Origin: Desarmillaria ectypa
Lineage: Eukaryota; Basidiomycota; Agaricomycetes; Agaricales; Physalacriaceae
NCBI GenBank assembly: GCA_030407005.1
Contig: JAUDYN010000006.1
Span: 2,790,001-2,854,000, forward strand
Reading direction: 5' to 3'
DNA length: 64,000 nt
Of this stretch, positions 1 through 12,238 are shown piece by piece (the first letter of the stretch is position 1; each line of letters starts with the position of its first letter). The notes under the pieces are model-generated. The model made no database searches, was not told the DNA's origin, and saw only the letters and a program-made list of their open reading frames with translations. The translations under genes and the position numbers were made by a program.

Positions 1-81
1 GGTCCCAGGCGTTGTAGGAGGTTCATAACATAGGTCTTCAGTCTCTTGGCTCCATTCCACTAGGCCCACATCCATTCAGCC

Positions 82-1107
82 ATGAGTCGTATTCAACACA
101 CAGAGAGGACTCATCACTCTATCCCTGGCTCACAGTATGTGCTTCCTTCTGATGAACTCGAACGACAAAGGCATGTAATCATGCGATACGGTATCCATAT
201 ACACATACCAACTCTATCACTCCAGATTGAAATTACAACATCAAGTAATACGACGAGCATTTGGCGGGGCCCTTCTGTTTCCTTGTATCCGTCTCTCAGC
301 CAATGATCAAGTCTTAGATTCTGGCACTGGTACAGGTGATCTAGCCGGTGCCACAGCTCGCACGCACCGACCCATTCTGACTGCTTTACCCCAGGCATCT
401 GGCTTTTGGAACTTACACCACAGTTACCGTCAACGATTCGTCTCCATGGTGTGGATATCATAACACGACTTTTTCCCACCACATATCCCAGCAACGTCAA
501 GTTCTCAGTTGAGAACGTTACTCGACTTCCGCCGTCTTGGAGCAATACCTTCGCCTTAGTTCATCAAAGGCTATTATTGGCGGCGCTACGCAAAGTGGAA
601 TGGCCGATTGCAATCGGCGAGATGTACAGGGTTATCTCTCCTGGTGGTTGGATTCAACTTTGCGAAGCTGGCTCTTGGCGCGCTGGTCCGTTCACCGCTC
701 GGTTTCAATCACTGATGCGGACCCTGCTCGATTCCAAGGGTTTATTTATGGACTGTTACAAAGCTATGCCTCTGATGCTCAGAAATGCAGGCTTTGTTGA
801 TGTTCGCGTCGAAGTGATTCAATTATCGCTTTGCGGCGCAGAGGGTAGCGATGATCGAAAGTGCGTATCAGTCCTTATGTCATATATTACATCACTTACG
901 AGAGTTTCCTTTCCTTCTACTGCCAGAAATATGTGTAATGTCTTTCGGGGTATGAAGACTCCGATTTTGAATGTCGGAGGCTTCGGCTTTGTGAGTTCTG
1001 AAGCAGAATTTGATGGATTGGTAAATGGGGTCGAAGACGAGATGGAGAAGACTGCCAGCGCCCAAAAAGAATACTTCTTGTTCTGTGCTCGGAAGCCTTC
1101 ATTGTGA
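82..1107 (+). CDS. SAM-dependent methyltransferase (LaeA/UMTA type)
   Basis: Class I S-adenosylmethionine methyltransferase of the large fungal LaeA-like/UMTA family, which methylates small molecules or acts near secondary-metabolite genes. Modelled exons are 82-170, 226-335, 395-860 and 927-1107, giving 281 residues and an unbroken frame. The SAM-binding motif is VLDSGTGTGIW, created across the 336-394 intron. Other family landmarks are the N-terminal YVLPSDELERQR, the AFGGALLF stretch before the SAM motif, LHGVDI, LPPSWSNTFALVHQRLL, the post-motif GGWIQLCEAGSW and the C-terminal GMKTPILNVGGFGFV. The first intron (171-225) must be GC-AG: only this joins ...ELERQ-R to LKLQHQV in frame. The gene lies 357 bases upstream of a co-oriented GMC oxidoreductase and looks like part of a tailoring-enzyme group. 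The substrate cannot be told from sequence. Confidence 0.88.
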
Positions 1108-1464
1108 ATGATGAAGGTCGAGCTGTATTGTACGAATATCTGTCCGGGCTTTTATCCCCTACGCAAGCTGGCGTTGATCGTCATTAAACCTTCAGAAGCA
1201 TGGCCCCGACAGCCTTCTGACAAACCCCAACTGTTCGTAGGTGACCCGGCCGAACCTGACCACTATCAGGCTAAAATGAAGATGCTTACGCGTCATTTCG
1301 GCAACGAGACTGGCTCTTTAGCCTTCTCCATATGTATATTGCTGATCTAAGGGTCATCAGCCTCTCGAGTCCTTGTCTTAACGTCATCGCGGTAAGCATG
1401 ATTCATAAATCGCCATGCTTAAAGCCTCTTTCTCCATTTCTTACCATTTCCCCATCCTTTCGAT
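1108..1464. other. Intergenic spacer, methyltransferase to GMC gene
   Basis: Holds the 3' end of the methyltransferase and the promoter of the next gene. An open frame starts immediately after the methyltransferase stop (1108-1350) but resembles no family and shares no coding-like features. I see no TATA box or other element I would defend. Confidence 0.5.
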
Positions 1465-4113
1465 ATGCCCATAGTCTCCCTACAGGATCTTCTTGGTGCC
1501 GATGTTGACATCTTAGTCGTTGGAGGAGGAACTTGCGGTCTGGCGACTGCAACACGGTGAGGTTGATCGCGTTCCATCCCTTCAAGCTGCTCAATCGGAT
1601 CTCGCACTAAGACTAGCACAGAATTGTCCGAACACCGTTATAGCCGTTATTGAAGCTGGTGATTATCATGAAAATGATCCTTTGGTTGATGTACCAGGTA
1701 TGTGTATGTTGGAAGGATTTATTTTTAGTTGGAAATCGTGTCCAGGAATGATGAGCCGGGCCATTCACAATCCCAAGTATGATTGGACGTATTACACAGT
1801 GCGTAAATTTGCTTAGCTTTGATCGTGCCATGTTGCTAACAGATTTTTGGCCATTTAGGTCCCACAAAAACATGCAGGTAATCGTCAAATTCTACAGTCT
1901 CATGGAAAAGGTCTAGGAGGCTCTTCAATGGTCTGTTCGCTTATTAGAATGTTGTCGAAAAATTCGCGTGCTAATGCCTTTTGCAGCTCAATTTCATGGG
2001 ATTTGTTCGACCTTCAAAAGAGGAACTCGATGCGATCGAACAGCTTGGTAATGTAGGATGGAACTGGGATTCGCTATCCGCGTACATGAAGAAGGCAGGT
2101 GCTTCTCTATCAGAGCGATCATTTTTTTCATCAGCGTATAGAGCGAACGCGTTCAAACACCGGATGAATCTGTTGACGGGCAACGCGTCGCGGCATCTCC
2201 GGATCCGAAGAACCATGGATACGAAGGCACTTCACCTCATCACCTCTGATTTTTTCCCTCTCATCAACAACACCCGAATTAGGTCCTATTGCAAAGTCGT
2301 ATCCTCCACACATTACCGAAATCCATGCACCCCTTTTGGATTCGTTGGAATGCATGGGTGTTCCCCGTAACCCAGATAATGTAGGCTTTATAATACATTT
2401 CATTATCGCCACTGATGAAGGGTTCGTCAGAGTGGGGGTCGTCCCGTGGGAGCATTCCTGGCACCGACATCCGTGGATTCAAAGACGGCCACCCGCTCTT
2501 ATTCGGCATCAGGATATTATGCTCCGAATGAGCATCTACCCAACCTCTTGGTCCTAACAGGGGCATTGACGACAAAGGTAGCTTTACTCCTATTTGACTC
2601 TGAATCCAAAACAACAAGAGTGGCGTAGATCAACTTCACATCCGGTACAGAGGGACTGCAGAAGGCAACAAGTGTGGACATTGAGAAGGATGGTGTTGAG
2701 TCTACAATTAACGTGAAGAAAGAAGTATTATTGTCAGCAGGTACGGTTTGATGCCTTCAATCTCCATTCTTGCTGAGAACCAAGCGGTCATCTAAGGGTC
2801 CTTGCATACACCGCAACTCCTTGAGCTTTCTGGTGTTGGGAGCTCGAAGATACTTGCCCCGCTTGGAATCGACATCATCATCGATCTTCCTGGTGTCGGT
2901 GAAAATCTCCGTGCGTTGCGCCATTTAGTAAGACCGACCAAGAGATGTTGAACCGCTTCTCCAAGAGGATCACGCGTTGGCTCCAACAGTTGTCGAAGTC
3001 GACCACTCGTTCAAGACCTTTGAAATTTTCGGCGACCCGGAACAGCTAGCCGATCAGCAAAAACTCTAGTAAGTCTAGGTTCCGCTTGCCTGACAGGAAC
3101 GAAGTACTCATATCGTGGTATACGTCCAGTGCTGAGCATAAGGGACTCTTAGCCGGTGTCTCATCGTGTTTTGCGTTCATGCCTGCTGCGGCATTTGGAT
3201 CAGAAGCCAACCTAGCCGACTGGGAGAAATCTGCAAGTGCTTCTGCTATCCCAGAACTCGACGCTTTACATCCGTCGGTTCGTCTTGGAATAGAGAAGCA
3301 GTATGAGATCCTTCGCAGGTGGTTAAAGGATCCGAATCAGGTGTTTTCCCAGTCAGGATATCCTTGATCATCTTTCTTTCTTCTTCATTAACCTGCGCCT
3401 GCAGAATTCTTACTGTTAATGGGCATTACCCTGTGGCAGGCGTGACGCCAGATCCCATGAAACGGTACACGACGCTTCTCGTTTCTTACATGCATCCATT
3501 TACCCGTGGTCGAGTGCACATCACCTCCAGCAACCCCAAGGCGTACCCTGACCTCGACCCGAAGTATCTCGCTAATCCTGCCGATATCGGCGTCCTTACC
3601 AGCATGATCTCATTCATGCGACGTCTTTACAAAACTGGCCCTGTCGCTGAGTCCATTCAGGCTGTCACAGTCCCTCCCTTCGATGAGGACACTCCTGTAG
3701 AGGAAGTCCACAGATTTATCGCTGATACTCTAGCTACAGTGCATCACCCGGTGGGCACGGCGTCGATGCTGCCTAAAGAGCTTGGAGGTGTTGTGGACAA
3801 CCGGCTTCGTGTGTATGGCTCGGAAAACCTGAGAGTGGTAAGAAACCAGTCTCTGCTACTGATACGCCGATCAAACTGAAAGAATAATTCAAGGTTGACT
3901 GCTCCATCATTCCTCTGGTACGTCTCTAGTTTCTGATCTTCTGATATACTTATGTACTCAACCGCTATAGGAATTGTCTTGTAACATACAAAGCGTCGCT
4001 TACGCAATTGCAGAGAAGGTATGTAGGCCGTGTATCGCTTCCCATCATCACCTGTTCGACAGTTTCTCTATCAGGCTGCGGACATAATTCTATCTGAAGC
4101 GGGTCTGTTGTGA
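1465..4113 (+). CDS. GMC-family FAD oxidoreductase (intracellular type)
   Basis: Glucose-methanol-choline oxidoreductase; the family oxidises alcohols using bound FAD. The start at 1465 gives [11 protein letters not shown] followed at once by the FAD-binding [19 protein letters not shown], with no signal peptide, so a cytosolic enzyme is likely. Further landmarks in order: [19 protein letters not shown] (GMC signature 1), [26 protein letters not shown] (signature 2), PGVGENLQDH, and the C-terminal [10 protein letters not shown] with [19 protein letters not shown]. The catalytic pair reads as His (HHPVGT) and Asn (CNIQ). About a dozen introns join in frame, including an apparent GC-AG intron at 2227-2282 and a join at about 3068-3132 that restores KLYAEHKGLL. 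The frame is continuous to the stop, so I call it intact. It sits between the methyltransferase and the P450 on the same strand. Confidence 0.85.
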
Positions 4114-4861
4114 GATTTCATAGTATGTCATCGGAGGAAAGAATCAGGACAATCCAATGTCGACAGACTCGGAAATTTTAATGTTTTTCTCCTTCAACAA
4201 ATCGCTATCGCAACATCGTCATTCTCATTGGAGAAGCCAGAAGTAACAGATGTCTGGCGCGATCAGGACATCACACGAATGAGCACCAGTATGTATATCG
4301 CTGCGATATAATGCCACATTCATTCCGTCAGTGACTTCAAGTTATAAAATATTGAAAGGGAGCGCGCGTACCGAAGCAGATGTGACACGTATCTACAAAA
4401 CTGAAATTTTTTTTGAAGACTTCGCAATCAACGAAAGTCACAGAGAAAACTTGTGATCTTTAATTATACAACATCATTATAATGAACATAGAGAATTTGG
4501 CTTTATCACCAACGTCTAGTATGCGCGTCACGCTGTCAAAATGCGGGGGAATGAAGAAAGGACTCAAGCTTCTGATGGCTTTCTTGGTGGTCGGCCCTTA
4601 TCGCCGGACAGTCTCTTTCCTTTCACCACCACCAACCACCATGTCGTGACGAAGTGCCATTGAAGTTATATAAGGGCTAGTAACTACAGCCACGTTACAT
4701 GAGCGGTTTCGTAACGTTGCCTCTGAAAGTCTGTTATTATCTTTCGTGGCGTTTGATGGGAACTTGAATCAACTCGGGAGAAACCACTGTTTTCTGAAAT
4801 CTATATAGATACCGTTGGAAAAGTGGAACACAAACGTGGCACAGGCCTTCGTCCCGCTACC
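4114..4861. other. Promoter-containing intergenic region upstream of P450
   Basis: A 748-base gap between two co-oriented genes. The only candidate element is a TATA-like TTATATAA at 4666-4673, about 190 bases ahead of the P450 start codon. No coding frame resembles a known family. Confidence 0.5.
4666..4673 (+). promoter_or_regulatory. Possible TATA box of the P450 gene
   Basis: TTATATAA lies in otherwise mixed sequence about 190 bases before the ATG at 4862. Placement is plausible for a fungal gene with a long leader, but no transcript start can be seen. Confidence 0.3.
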
Positions 4862-6981
4862 ATGCTGTCCCTTACGGCGTTTGGATACGGGATTATGGTA
4901 ATACTCTCCTTGATGTCTCTGAGGAGGGCTTGGGTACGCAAAATGTCTACGACAAGCCCCCCTCTACCTCCCGGTCCCCCTTCCGACCCCATTATTGGAC
5001 ATCTCAGGATAATACCGTCGCAGCGGCTGCAGAATGCATTCCATGAGTGGTCCAAGGCTTACGGTGAGGTTCTTTCTTCGTTCACATCTTAGATATTGAA
5101 GATCTTCCCAGGCGATGTCATGCGACTCAGTGTACCTGGACGTTCCATCATCGTACTCAGTAGTAACGAAGCTGCTACTGACTTACTCGAGAAGAGAGGT
5201 TTGAACTACAGCTCTAGACCGAACTTCATCACCATGGACATGTCTGTGTTATGAATCCGCGTACTTTGGTTCATCATTCACGGTCTTCATAGCATGGGTT
5301 GGGGACAGACCTTGGCTTTTCTGCCCTACGGAAAACGCTTTCTTCGGCATCGAAAGATGGTTTCGCAACCGTTGGGACGTGAAGAAATTAAATTGTACCA
5401 GCCCATCCAGATCCAGGCTGTCCAGGTTCTCCTGAAAGCTCTACTCGCAAGGCCCACCGGTTATGAAGAAGCTGTTCATTGGTAATTTGGTTATGTGTAT
5501 GAGGACCTGGATAGTTTGAATACAAGACTTTCTAGTTTTGTGACCTCTATCATTGTCGAAATTGCGTTTGGTCATAGAATCACCTCGAATGACGACACAT
5601 ATCTCACTCTTGCTAGGGAGCATACATACTCGGTCGATAATTCTGGACCTCCGGGAAATACTCCAGTCGACCTCCTTCCATTCCGTATGCGAACTCTTCT
5701 GTTTCGACAACAGTATATGTTATTGATGCTTATTCATTAGTACAATACTTTCCCTCTTGGTTTCCTGGCACATACTTCGCAGAGTGGGCCCGCACTTGGA
5801 GTCGAGTTCCCCAGACAATACATGACTTTCCTTACAGTAATCTCATTCGAGATATTGTATGTGTTTTCCTTGGCGGGGAATATCAAGTGCTCAATTCAAT
5901 ATCCAACCAGGAACAAGGACATAGCAACCCTTCTATTCTGGGCCAGGAAATCCAGAAGATGCTAGAGACCGGCGGCAAGACTGAAGCGCGCATCTCGGAT
6001 ATCAAGGGTGGGGCCGCCATCATCTTCGGCGCAGGAGTAGATTCTGTAAGCTGGCGCATCACAAAATGACCACGCTGACTAAATCTATGCTTAAAAGATG
6101 GAAGCTACTCTTTCGATATTCCTGCTTCTCATGATGCGCCATCCTGAGTGCCAGAAGAAGGCCCAGGCGGAGATTGATAGCGTCTTGGGTGGGAGTCGTT
6201 TGCCCAAACATGATGATCGACCACATCTTCCATACGTAGAAGCGTTATTCCAAGAAATCAAACGGTCAGCACGGCTGCATTTCTGCATCATTCAAACTCA
6301 GTTGTATATTTGCACAGATGGTTTCCAGTCGTACCTCTAGGTTTGCGCATCTGCTATCTGGTCACTGCCGTATTTGATTTCTCGTGCATCGAATAGGACT
6401 TCCTCACCTGTGTATGAACGATGACATATACCGAGGAATGCTCATTCCAAGAGGATCGATGGTATTTGCCAACGCTAGGTGCGCCTCATGCTCTATATGC
6501 CATTGAAAGGAGCCTAATTTCTAAACCCGTCTGTACCAAGAGCAATAAGTCTCGATGAGAGTATATACCATGATCCTTCGCGGTTTTATCCTGAACGGTT
6601 TCTGCCTAAGCCTGACGGACGCGGTGAGCCACACTTCGCTGCGGCGTTTGGCTATGGCCGTCGGTGAGTTAGGCTCTTGTTGGTAAACCACAAACTGTAA
6701 CGTCTTGTCAGAATATGCCCCGGACGTTTAGTAGCGGATGCCACTCTTTGGCTTGCCTTGGCGTCTATTCTTTCCATGTTCAATGTGGAGGTACTGCCAG
6801 ATAAAAACGGACGGTATGTGGTACCCACTCCTGAGTTCTGTGAAGGTCTCTCCCAGTAGGTCTTCATTCGAATTAGTCAAGGCATTGACTGATTACAATG
6901 ACCAGTCATCCAGTGCCCTTTGAATGCAATGTAGTGGTTCGCTCTGGCCAAGCGAAAACGATCGTATCGCAATCGTGCTAG
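4862..6981 (+). CDS. Cytochrome P450 monooxygenase
   Basis: Microsomal CYP with all diagnostic motifs. The N-terminal membrane anchor (MLSLTAFGYGIMVILSLMSL) is followed by a proline-rich hinge PPLPPGPPSDPIIGHL. The I-helix motif is AGVDS (usual AGxDT), the K-helix ExxR is EIKR, the PERF region is PSRFYPERF, and the heme-binding loop is FGYGRRICPGR with the axial Cys. Many short introns join in frame: for example 6261ff restores EIKR-WFPVVPLGLPH, and a donor inside GTAGGT near 6858 bypasses an apparent stop and links EGLSH to HPVPFEC. The reading ends at 6979-6981. The architecture resembles the CYP5144/CYP620-like expanded families of agaricomycetes, but subfamily cannot be fixed by eye. It follows the methyltransferase and GMC genes, fitting a tailoring role. 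Confidence 0.88.
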
Positions 6982-7270
6982 GCCGACTTACTATATGGAC
7001 GGAAATGTGTTTCTTCGCTGTCTCGACACATCCTGACTTAGTTATCTCACCCCATCTGCCGAAACATCACTCCCAGTTCCATCTGCACTCAACCCCTTGT
7101 TAGCTGTCTTTGCCCATGTACTGCAATATCGACATCAGTCAATCAGTACGACGCACCATCTTCGTGTATGGGCCCATTATGCCGAGATCAATGCTATTCT
7201 TAAGTATCGGTCACATGTACAATACCGTCATTAAAAAGTAAAATGTATAAATCAGCAATGACCCCTCGCT

Positions 7271-9622
7271 TCAGATACCGTATTGATGCTTGATTAATGC
7301 CGCCGTACGTTCAGCGACCGTGTAAATGATGGCTTGTGGGTGGCATTCGGGGATTGTGTGCTAAAGGTGCTATCAGCCAGGAAATCAGGAAAGGGACGAA
7401 CAAACGCACGAGAATAGAAGCATCGATAACCCTAAGTCCTGACACACCAATTACGTTGAGATGCGAGTCCACCACCTCACCTATTTTGGCTGTCCCAACT
7501 GCATGGTTTACAGTTACCGCGTTGTTGCGAATAAACTCCGTCAATTCATCGTCCGTAGTGGCATTGGCGAGATCTCCATAGATACCGGTGACGTATCCTT
7601 CCCAAGGGGAGGTGGCGAGGATGGCCTGGATGTCTTTAATGACCTGGATCATAGCCACTACGTCAAACTCGGTGCTCAGGATGCCGAGATCAATAACTGG
7701 TGCAGCGAAAGGGTCAGTGGAGTTAATGACTACCGTTCCTCCTGGGAAAAGGTGAGTGTCGTCGGAAGCATAAGAAAAACAGGCACCTACGTGACGTCGG
7801 CGAGACGACGGCTGCAAGGACACTCATGTATGTGCCGCTGTCCGGGAAGGACGTTGAACCAAAGGGCGCAAATCCATTCTTCGAGAGGTCATGTCAGCAA
7901 AAAGTTAAAAAATCGTCCGTGCCGTTCATACAACTTACTGAAAATATGACTTCCGTATTTGCCGACAACGGCCCCGTTGATGGATCCGTACCCCCGGGAT
8001 AAGTCGGCAACTTAAAGTATCCTTGGGTGTTCCCAGGTGTGTCAACGAATAAACCTTGCCTTTCGGTCTCCCAGGTTTCAAGAATGTCGGCAAATAGGGT
8101 TCTATTCCGCAGGATAGGGTCCCACGTGTTGTTTGAATTAACCGTGAAGTAATTCGCGACTAGTGGGTGATCAACAAGATTGACACCAACGGCGGGGGCA
8201 TCGACAATAACATCTATGCCCAGGTCTGACAGAATGCCTCTGGGCCCGATTCCGGAAAGCGAGAGAAGCTGAGGCGTTCCTGAAGAATGAATTGATTAAG
8301 GATCTATTGATGTGGTTTAGAGCCAAGATGTGTACATACCTATCACACCTGCGCTAAGCAACACCTCTTTTTTCGCTTTGATTTTCGTGCGGGTGCCTTG
8401 CGATCCAATAAGTCAACTCCGTAAATCAAGGGTGCGAGTAGGATATACCATTCGCGCTCTGAGCAATCTCGACTGTGTCGATCTCGGAAGCCGTAAGGGA
8501 TCCCGAAATTTTGGTAACGCGTGTCGAGATAATGACGTCGACGTTACAACGGTCGACAATGGGTAGGAGGTACGCAGTTGCAGCGCTGCTCCGAGTCCCG
8601 TTTCCTATAGTATTCTGTACATACCCTTGCAATACCAGGTTAAAAACTTGCGATACTTATTTGCGTTACTTACCAAGACCTACTGACTTTCCAGTGTTGA
8701 AATCCTCGTTATAAGCAAATCGACCACCGAGAATAAAGGCAGAATCTACAACGCGTTGGTCGAGTTCTGTTCCATAACCAGGCAGGCTAACTTGCACAGG
8801 TCCATCCTGCCCGTGAGCTTCAGGGTCCACTTGTCCCGTGGTATTGCGGCCGTCGGAGGGAGGGACGAGTGTAGAAGTCTGTGCATTTTCACATGGTTAA
8901 ATACTAACAAGCCAGACGCCTAAATGATGAGCTGACCCTCATATAGTAGTACTCAACTGCACGCCAGGACCACATAGGGTCGTGGGAGGCGGTTGCCAAA
9001 GAATCCCAGTAGTCATTTGAGCAACGATTCCATGTCATGAAGTCTAGGACAATATGATGAAATTAATGAATGTTTGGTGTGTGATCATATTCCTACGCAC
9101 TGATACTGCTGCTTCCCCCAAGCACGAAACCCCTTGCCAGTTCTATTGAACGATTATTGAGGCCAGCTGGAGGGGCTTCCGGTAAACGTCATCCTACGTA
9201 TTGTATGACTGAAGCCTAACCTTGATTAGTCGTCGTGAAGTTCCAATCGACACTAGTTGAAGGCAACATTGTGGCAAGGAAAGGAATTTCAACATCCTGG
9301 ATGTCCTCGTTGCTGTTGCACCTCTATCAGGAACAGGGGCACGATAGACTTTAGGTGTGATACTAGCCTGATCCCCGCTTCTATGACCAACACCTTGATT
9401 TTAGGATTCTCAGACAGGCGATTGGCCAGCACGCTTCCCGCTGTGCCGCCTGCTGAAAGTGTCAGTATCATGTCATGGACATTGTTTGAAAACGTACGCA
9501 CCACCAACAATAATGAAGTCGTAACCGAAAGGTCTCAGTTGGGAGACGGACGTCAATAAGGTAGCCCTGACTCTCCATGTCACGACAAAGAGAAGCGCTA
9601 GGGCTTGGGGAAGAATATGCAT
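7271..9622 (-). CDS. Secreted aryl-alcohol-oxidase-like GMC oxidoreductase
   Basis: GMC oxidoreductase read on the minus strand from the ATG at 9622. The N terminus is a hydrophobic signal peptide (MHILPQALALLFVVTWRV), then FGYDFIIVGGGTAGSVLANR, the FAD-binding fold. Later come ELARGFVLGGSSSI (signature 1), GTRSSAATAYLLP, GPRGILSDLGIDVIVDAP, VNLVDHPLVANYF and the C-terminal VNHAVGTAKIG and IPECHPQ. Both catalytic positions are therefore His, as in fungal aryl-alcohol oxidases, which make hydrogen peroxide during lignocellulose decay or oxidise benzylic and allylic alcohols. The intron near 7382-7414 joins DASIL to HTIPECHPQA. No frame breaks were found. It converges on the P450 with 289 bases between stops. 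Confidence 0.85.
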
Positions 9623-9965
9623 GACTCCAGTGGCTGAACCGATGACCGGGAAGGCGCTGACAGAAAGAGAACGAGATGGCCGGGTACGCGATGCTTTAAG
9701 CACGGAGACAGTCAAAGGCGGTTGCTAGCGAGGTGCAAACAGGCTTTTAATATCATGTCGGAATTCTGAAAGAAAGGCATAAGTCTCATGAGCCAAAAGG
9801 GTCGAGATGTGGATCTTTCCAAAAAGCATGCCCGCAGGGTCAAAATTATCTCTCCGGCGGGTATGACGATATATATCTCATCCGGGATCTGATGGACACA
9901 AGGCACCCTCAGGGTCAGTGAAGCACCATAAAACATGCGCGATCGCGCATCGACCGACATTCTAA
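9623..9965. other. Upstream region of the secreted GMC gene
   Basis: Short stretch between the minus-strand GMC start and the MITE-like element. It probably holds the GMC promoter. I see no family-like coding sequence. Confidence 0.4.
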
Positions 9966-10321
9966 AGGACCCCGGGTAATGCCTTATGAACCTTGATCAA
10001 CAAATTTTCGAAATCTTGGGCATGTTATCCGGACCAAAAGTTTGCGATTTTGGTCATTTTTGTCCGAATTGGCACCAAGGTTGTCACGAAAAATCTGGCA
10101 TCGAGGGCCCGTCGGGACCCCGCCATACCCTCCCGCCGCGGCCCGCCCCTCTGGCGGGGTGTCTTCAAGGCCTAAAAAGTCAAGTGTCTGTCCGAATTTC
10201 GATCTAGGTTGTCCGCCGGTTGGTCCCATTTGTCGGTACTTTTGGCCAGGGTTCGACGGTCAATTTGGCCAAAATCTACCCGAACTGGGCTCAGGGCTAA
10301 TAGGGTATTATCCGGGGTCCT
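9966..10321. mobile_element. MITE-like element with terminal inverted repeats
   Basis: A 356-base element bounded by inverted repeats at 9966-9983 (AGGACCCCGGGTAATGCC) and 10304-10321, whose reverse complement reads AGGACCCCGGATAATACC: 16 of 18 positions match. The interior includes a GC-rich potential hairpin at about 10130-10162. No transposase is encoded, so it would be a non-autonomous DNA element. I cannot see a convincing target-site duplication, so the exact ends and superfamily are open. Confidence 0.55.
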
Positions 10322-12238
10322 CATACTGGGCCGCCGAGCATTTTCATGCACATCCTTCAATTGATCCTATTTCAGGAAGGGTTTGGCCATCAACTTGGAG
10401 ACATATGAGTGGCTAGTGGACGCATTACTTCATCTGGGGGTCGTCTGCAGTCCAGCCTTAAGTGTCAGATAAGTACGGCCGTAGTTGGCTATAGGGTGTC
10501 CCAATCAATCGCAAAGTGATTCCTTCGACGCGTGAAAGTCACCTATATGATCAAAATACGTCACCAACATTGATACGTCAGGAAGGGAATCATGCACTTA
10601 TCGGATGGAATAGTATTGGATAGTCCGCATCCAGCCTTCTTCTACCCCCGGCAAATGTCTTCGAGACATATTTTACGCGTTTGTAAATGCCTTGAAGACA
10701 TTTGGATCCATCCTTGTCGACAACCGGAGGACCAGCCCCATACAACTGCGTGAGACCAGGTCCGGCTAGCTGTAATTCAGGAACTCTTGATAATCGGCCG
10801 TCCTGGATCCACCTTTCGAGGATTGCTTGGTCACTTGTCTTCAGCCTGTCGTCGGCTCAGAAGCTGCGACAATCGCTACGGGCCGAATTAATGTCGAGTT
10901 CTGGCAAAAATATACAACGGCGCGGACGTCTTGGCAAAGCCACTGCTGTCAAATAGCGAGCAAGAGGCAGAGCGATCCCTTAGTAGGGTATATAATGTGC
11001 CTCCAACACACATGTAGGTGTGAATCTTTCTACGATCTACGTTGACATGCCTTGCTACTGCTAGCATTTCAAGCCGGGTTAAGGACTAAAAATACAATGG
11101 GAACATCCTGACTTCGGATCTTCGAAGTCTTGATATAAAGAGCAGATAGCCAGCTGAGAAGGTGTTAGGTTGACAGAGTGGCATTGGAGTGGCATGTGCT
11201 CATGATGTTGGGGGTAAAGTCAGGAAACGGACCGTGGGAATTGTAGAACGGTACGTTCCGGACTCTCCATTCCGCTCAATTTTCAAGTGCGCTTACTGAA
11301 TTCCCAGTCAATATTTCGTCTCATCGGTACAAATTTTTTATATCTCTCTCTCCGAAACATGTATCAGTAATTCATTGAATACGATGGTGCGCGTCTCGGC
11401 CGTCCCTGCCGGCGAGCCGCGAACTCTAACGGAATCAAGACATGGTCAGGTTCGGTTTGGTTGCCTTCTCCCTGATTCTCTTTTCCCCTGGTCATCCTCT
11501 TTGTGTTTCGGAGTGAACAAATCTGAGGTTCTTGGAGATCTCCATTGAAGTATCCTGGTTACTGCAAGTTGATGAAACGAGGTTACCACGTGGATAACGA
11601 AAGTGATCTCGAAACTTCCTGCTATCTTGCGTTTTTCTCAAGGGGTTACTGTGAAAACGGCAGACTGCTGCACGTTGTAGACCGGTAATCCCATATAGAA
11701 AGAGTTGCAAATATTCTCTAGGTCTGGCTAACCAGGTGCATTCTCGATACAATGTATTGGAGCGTCGTTCAGTGATTCTACTACCCGTTCCTTATTGGGA
11801 CCTTGTGCCGGTACCAATACTAACACCTACATGAATATGTACCAGCCCGAAGATGCTAAGGTAGATTCACTAGTACCCAGGTCAACTAAAATTACAAAAC
11901 ATTCTATCTGGTGACTTATTCGAACGAGCAGGTCATGACGAGAAAGCTGTTCGTGCCTCGCACATCAATACAGTTGTCCACTCTTCTGATTGTCTTCATG
12001 GTTTAATCGATGCATTGGTCATGTTGAAGAGAAATATGTAACAAAAAAAACTTATCATTAAGTCGACAGAAACATTTTCGGCACTTATGCGTGTAAGCAG
12101 AGTTGTAGCGAGCGAGCTGTAAGCAGTTAGAAATTTTTATGACCAGCAAAAACCATAATCAGTCTGCTGGGACTTTTCCATCACCAGTACTTATATAAAG
12201 AACGATGTGAGAGCCGAAAATCGCATCAACACTCACAT
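10322..12238. other. Gene-poor stretch
   Basis: About 1.9 kb with scattered open frames on both strands, none resembling a known family or showing a splice pattern. It may contain decayed transposon sequence next to the MITE-like element. The last part would include the promoter of the dehydrogenase relic. Confidence 0.4.

Noticed and set aside
1108..1350. 80-codon open frame directly after the methyltransferase stop
   Set aside because: No family resemblance, and the methyltransferase already ends at the normal family C terminus; it is 3' UTR or spacer.
10042..10416. Long open frame in the MITE-like region
   Set aside because: It lies across the GC-rich core and right terminus of the element, with opposing frames equally open; base composition explains it.
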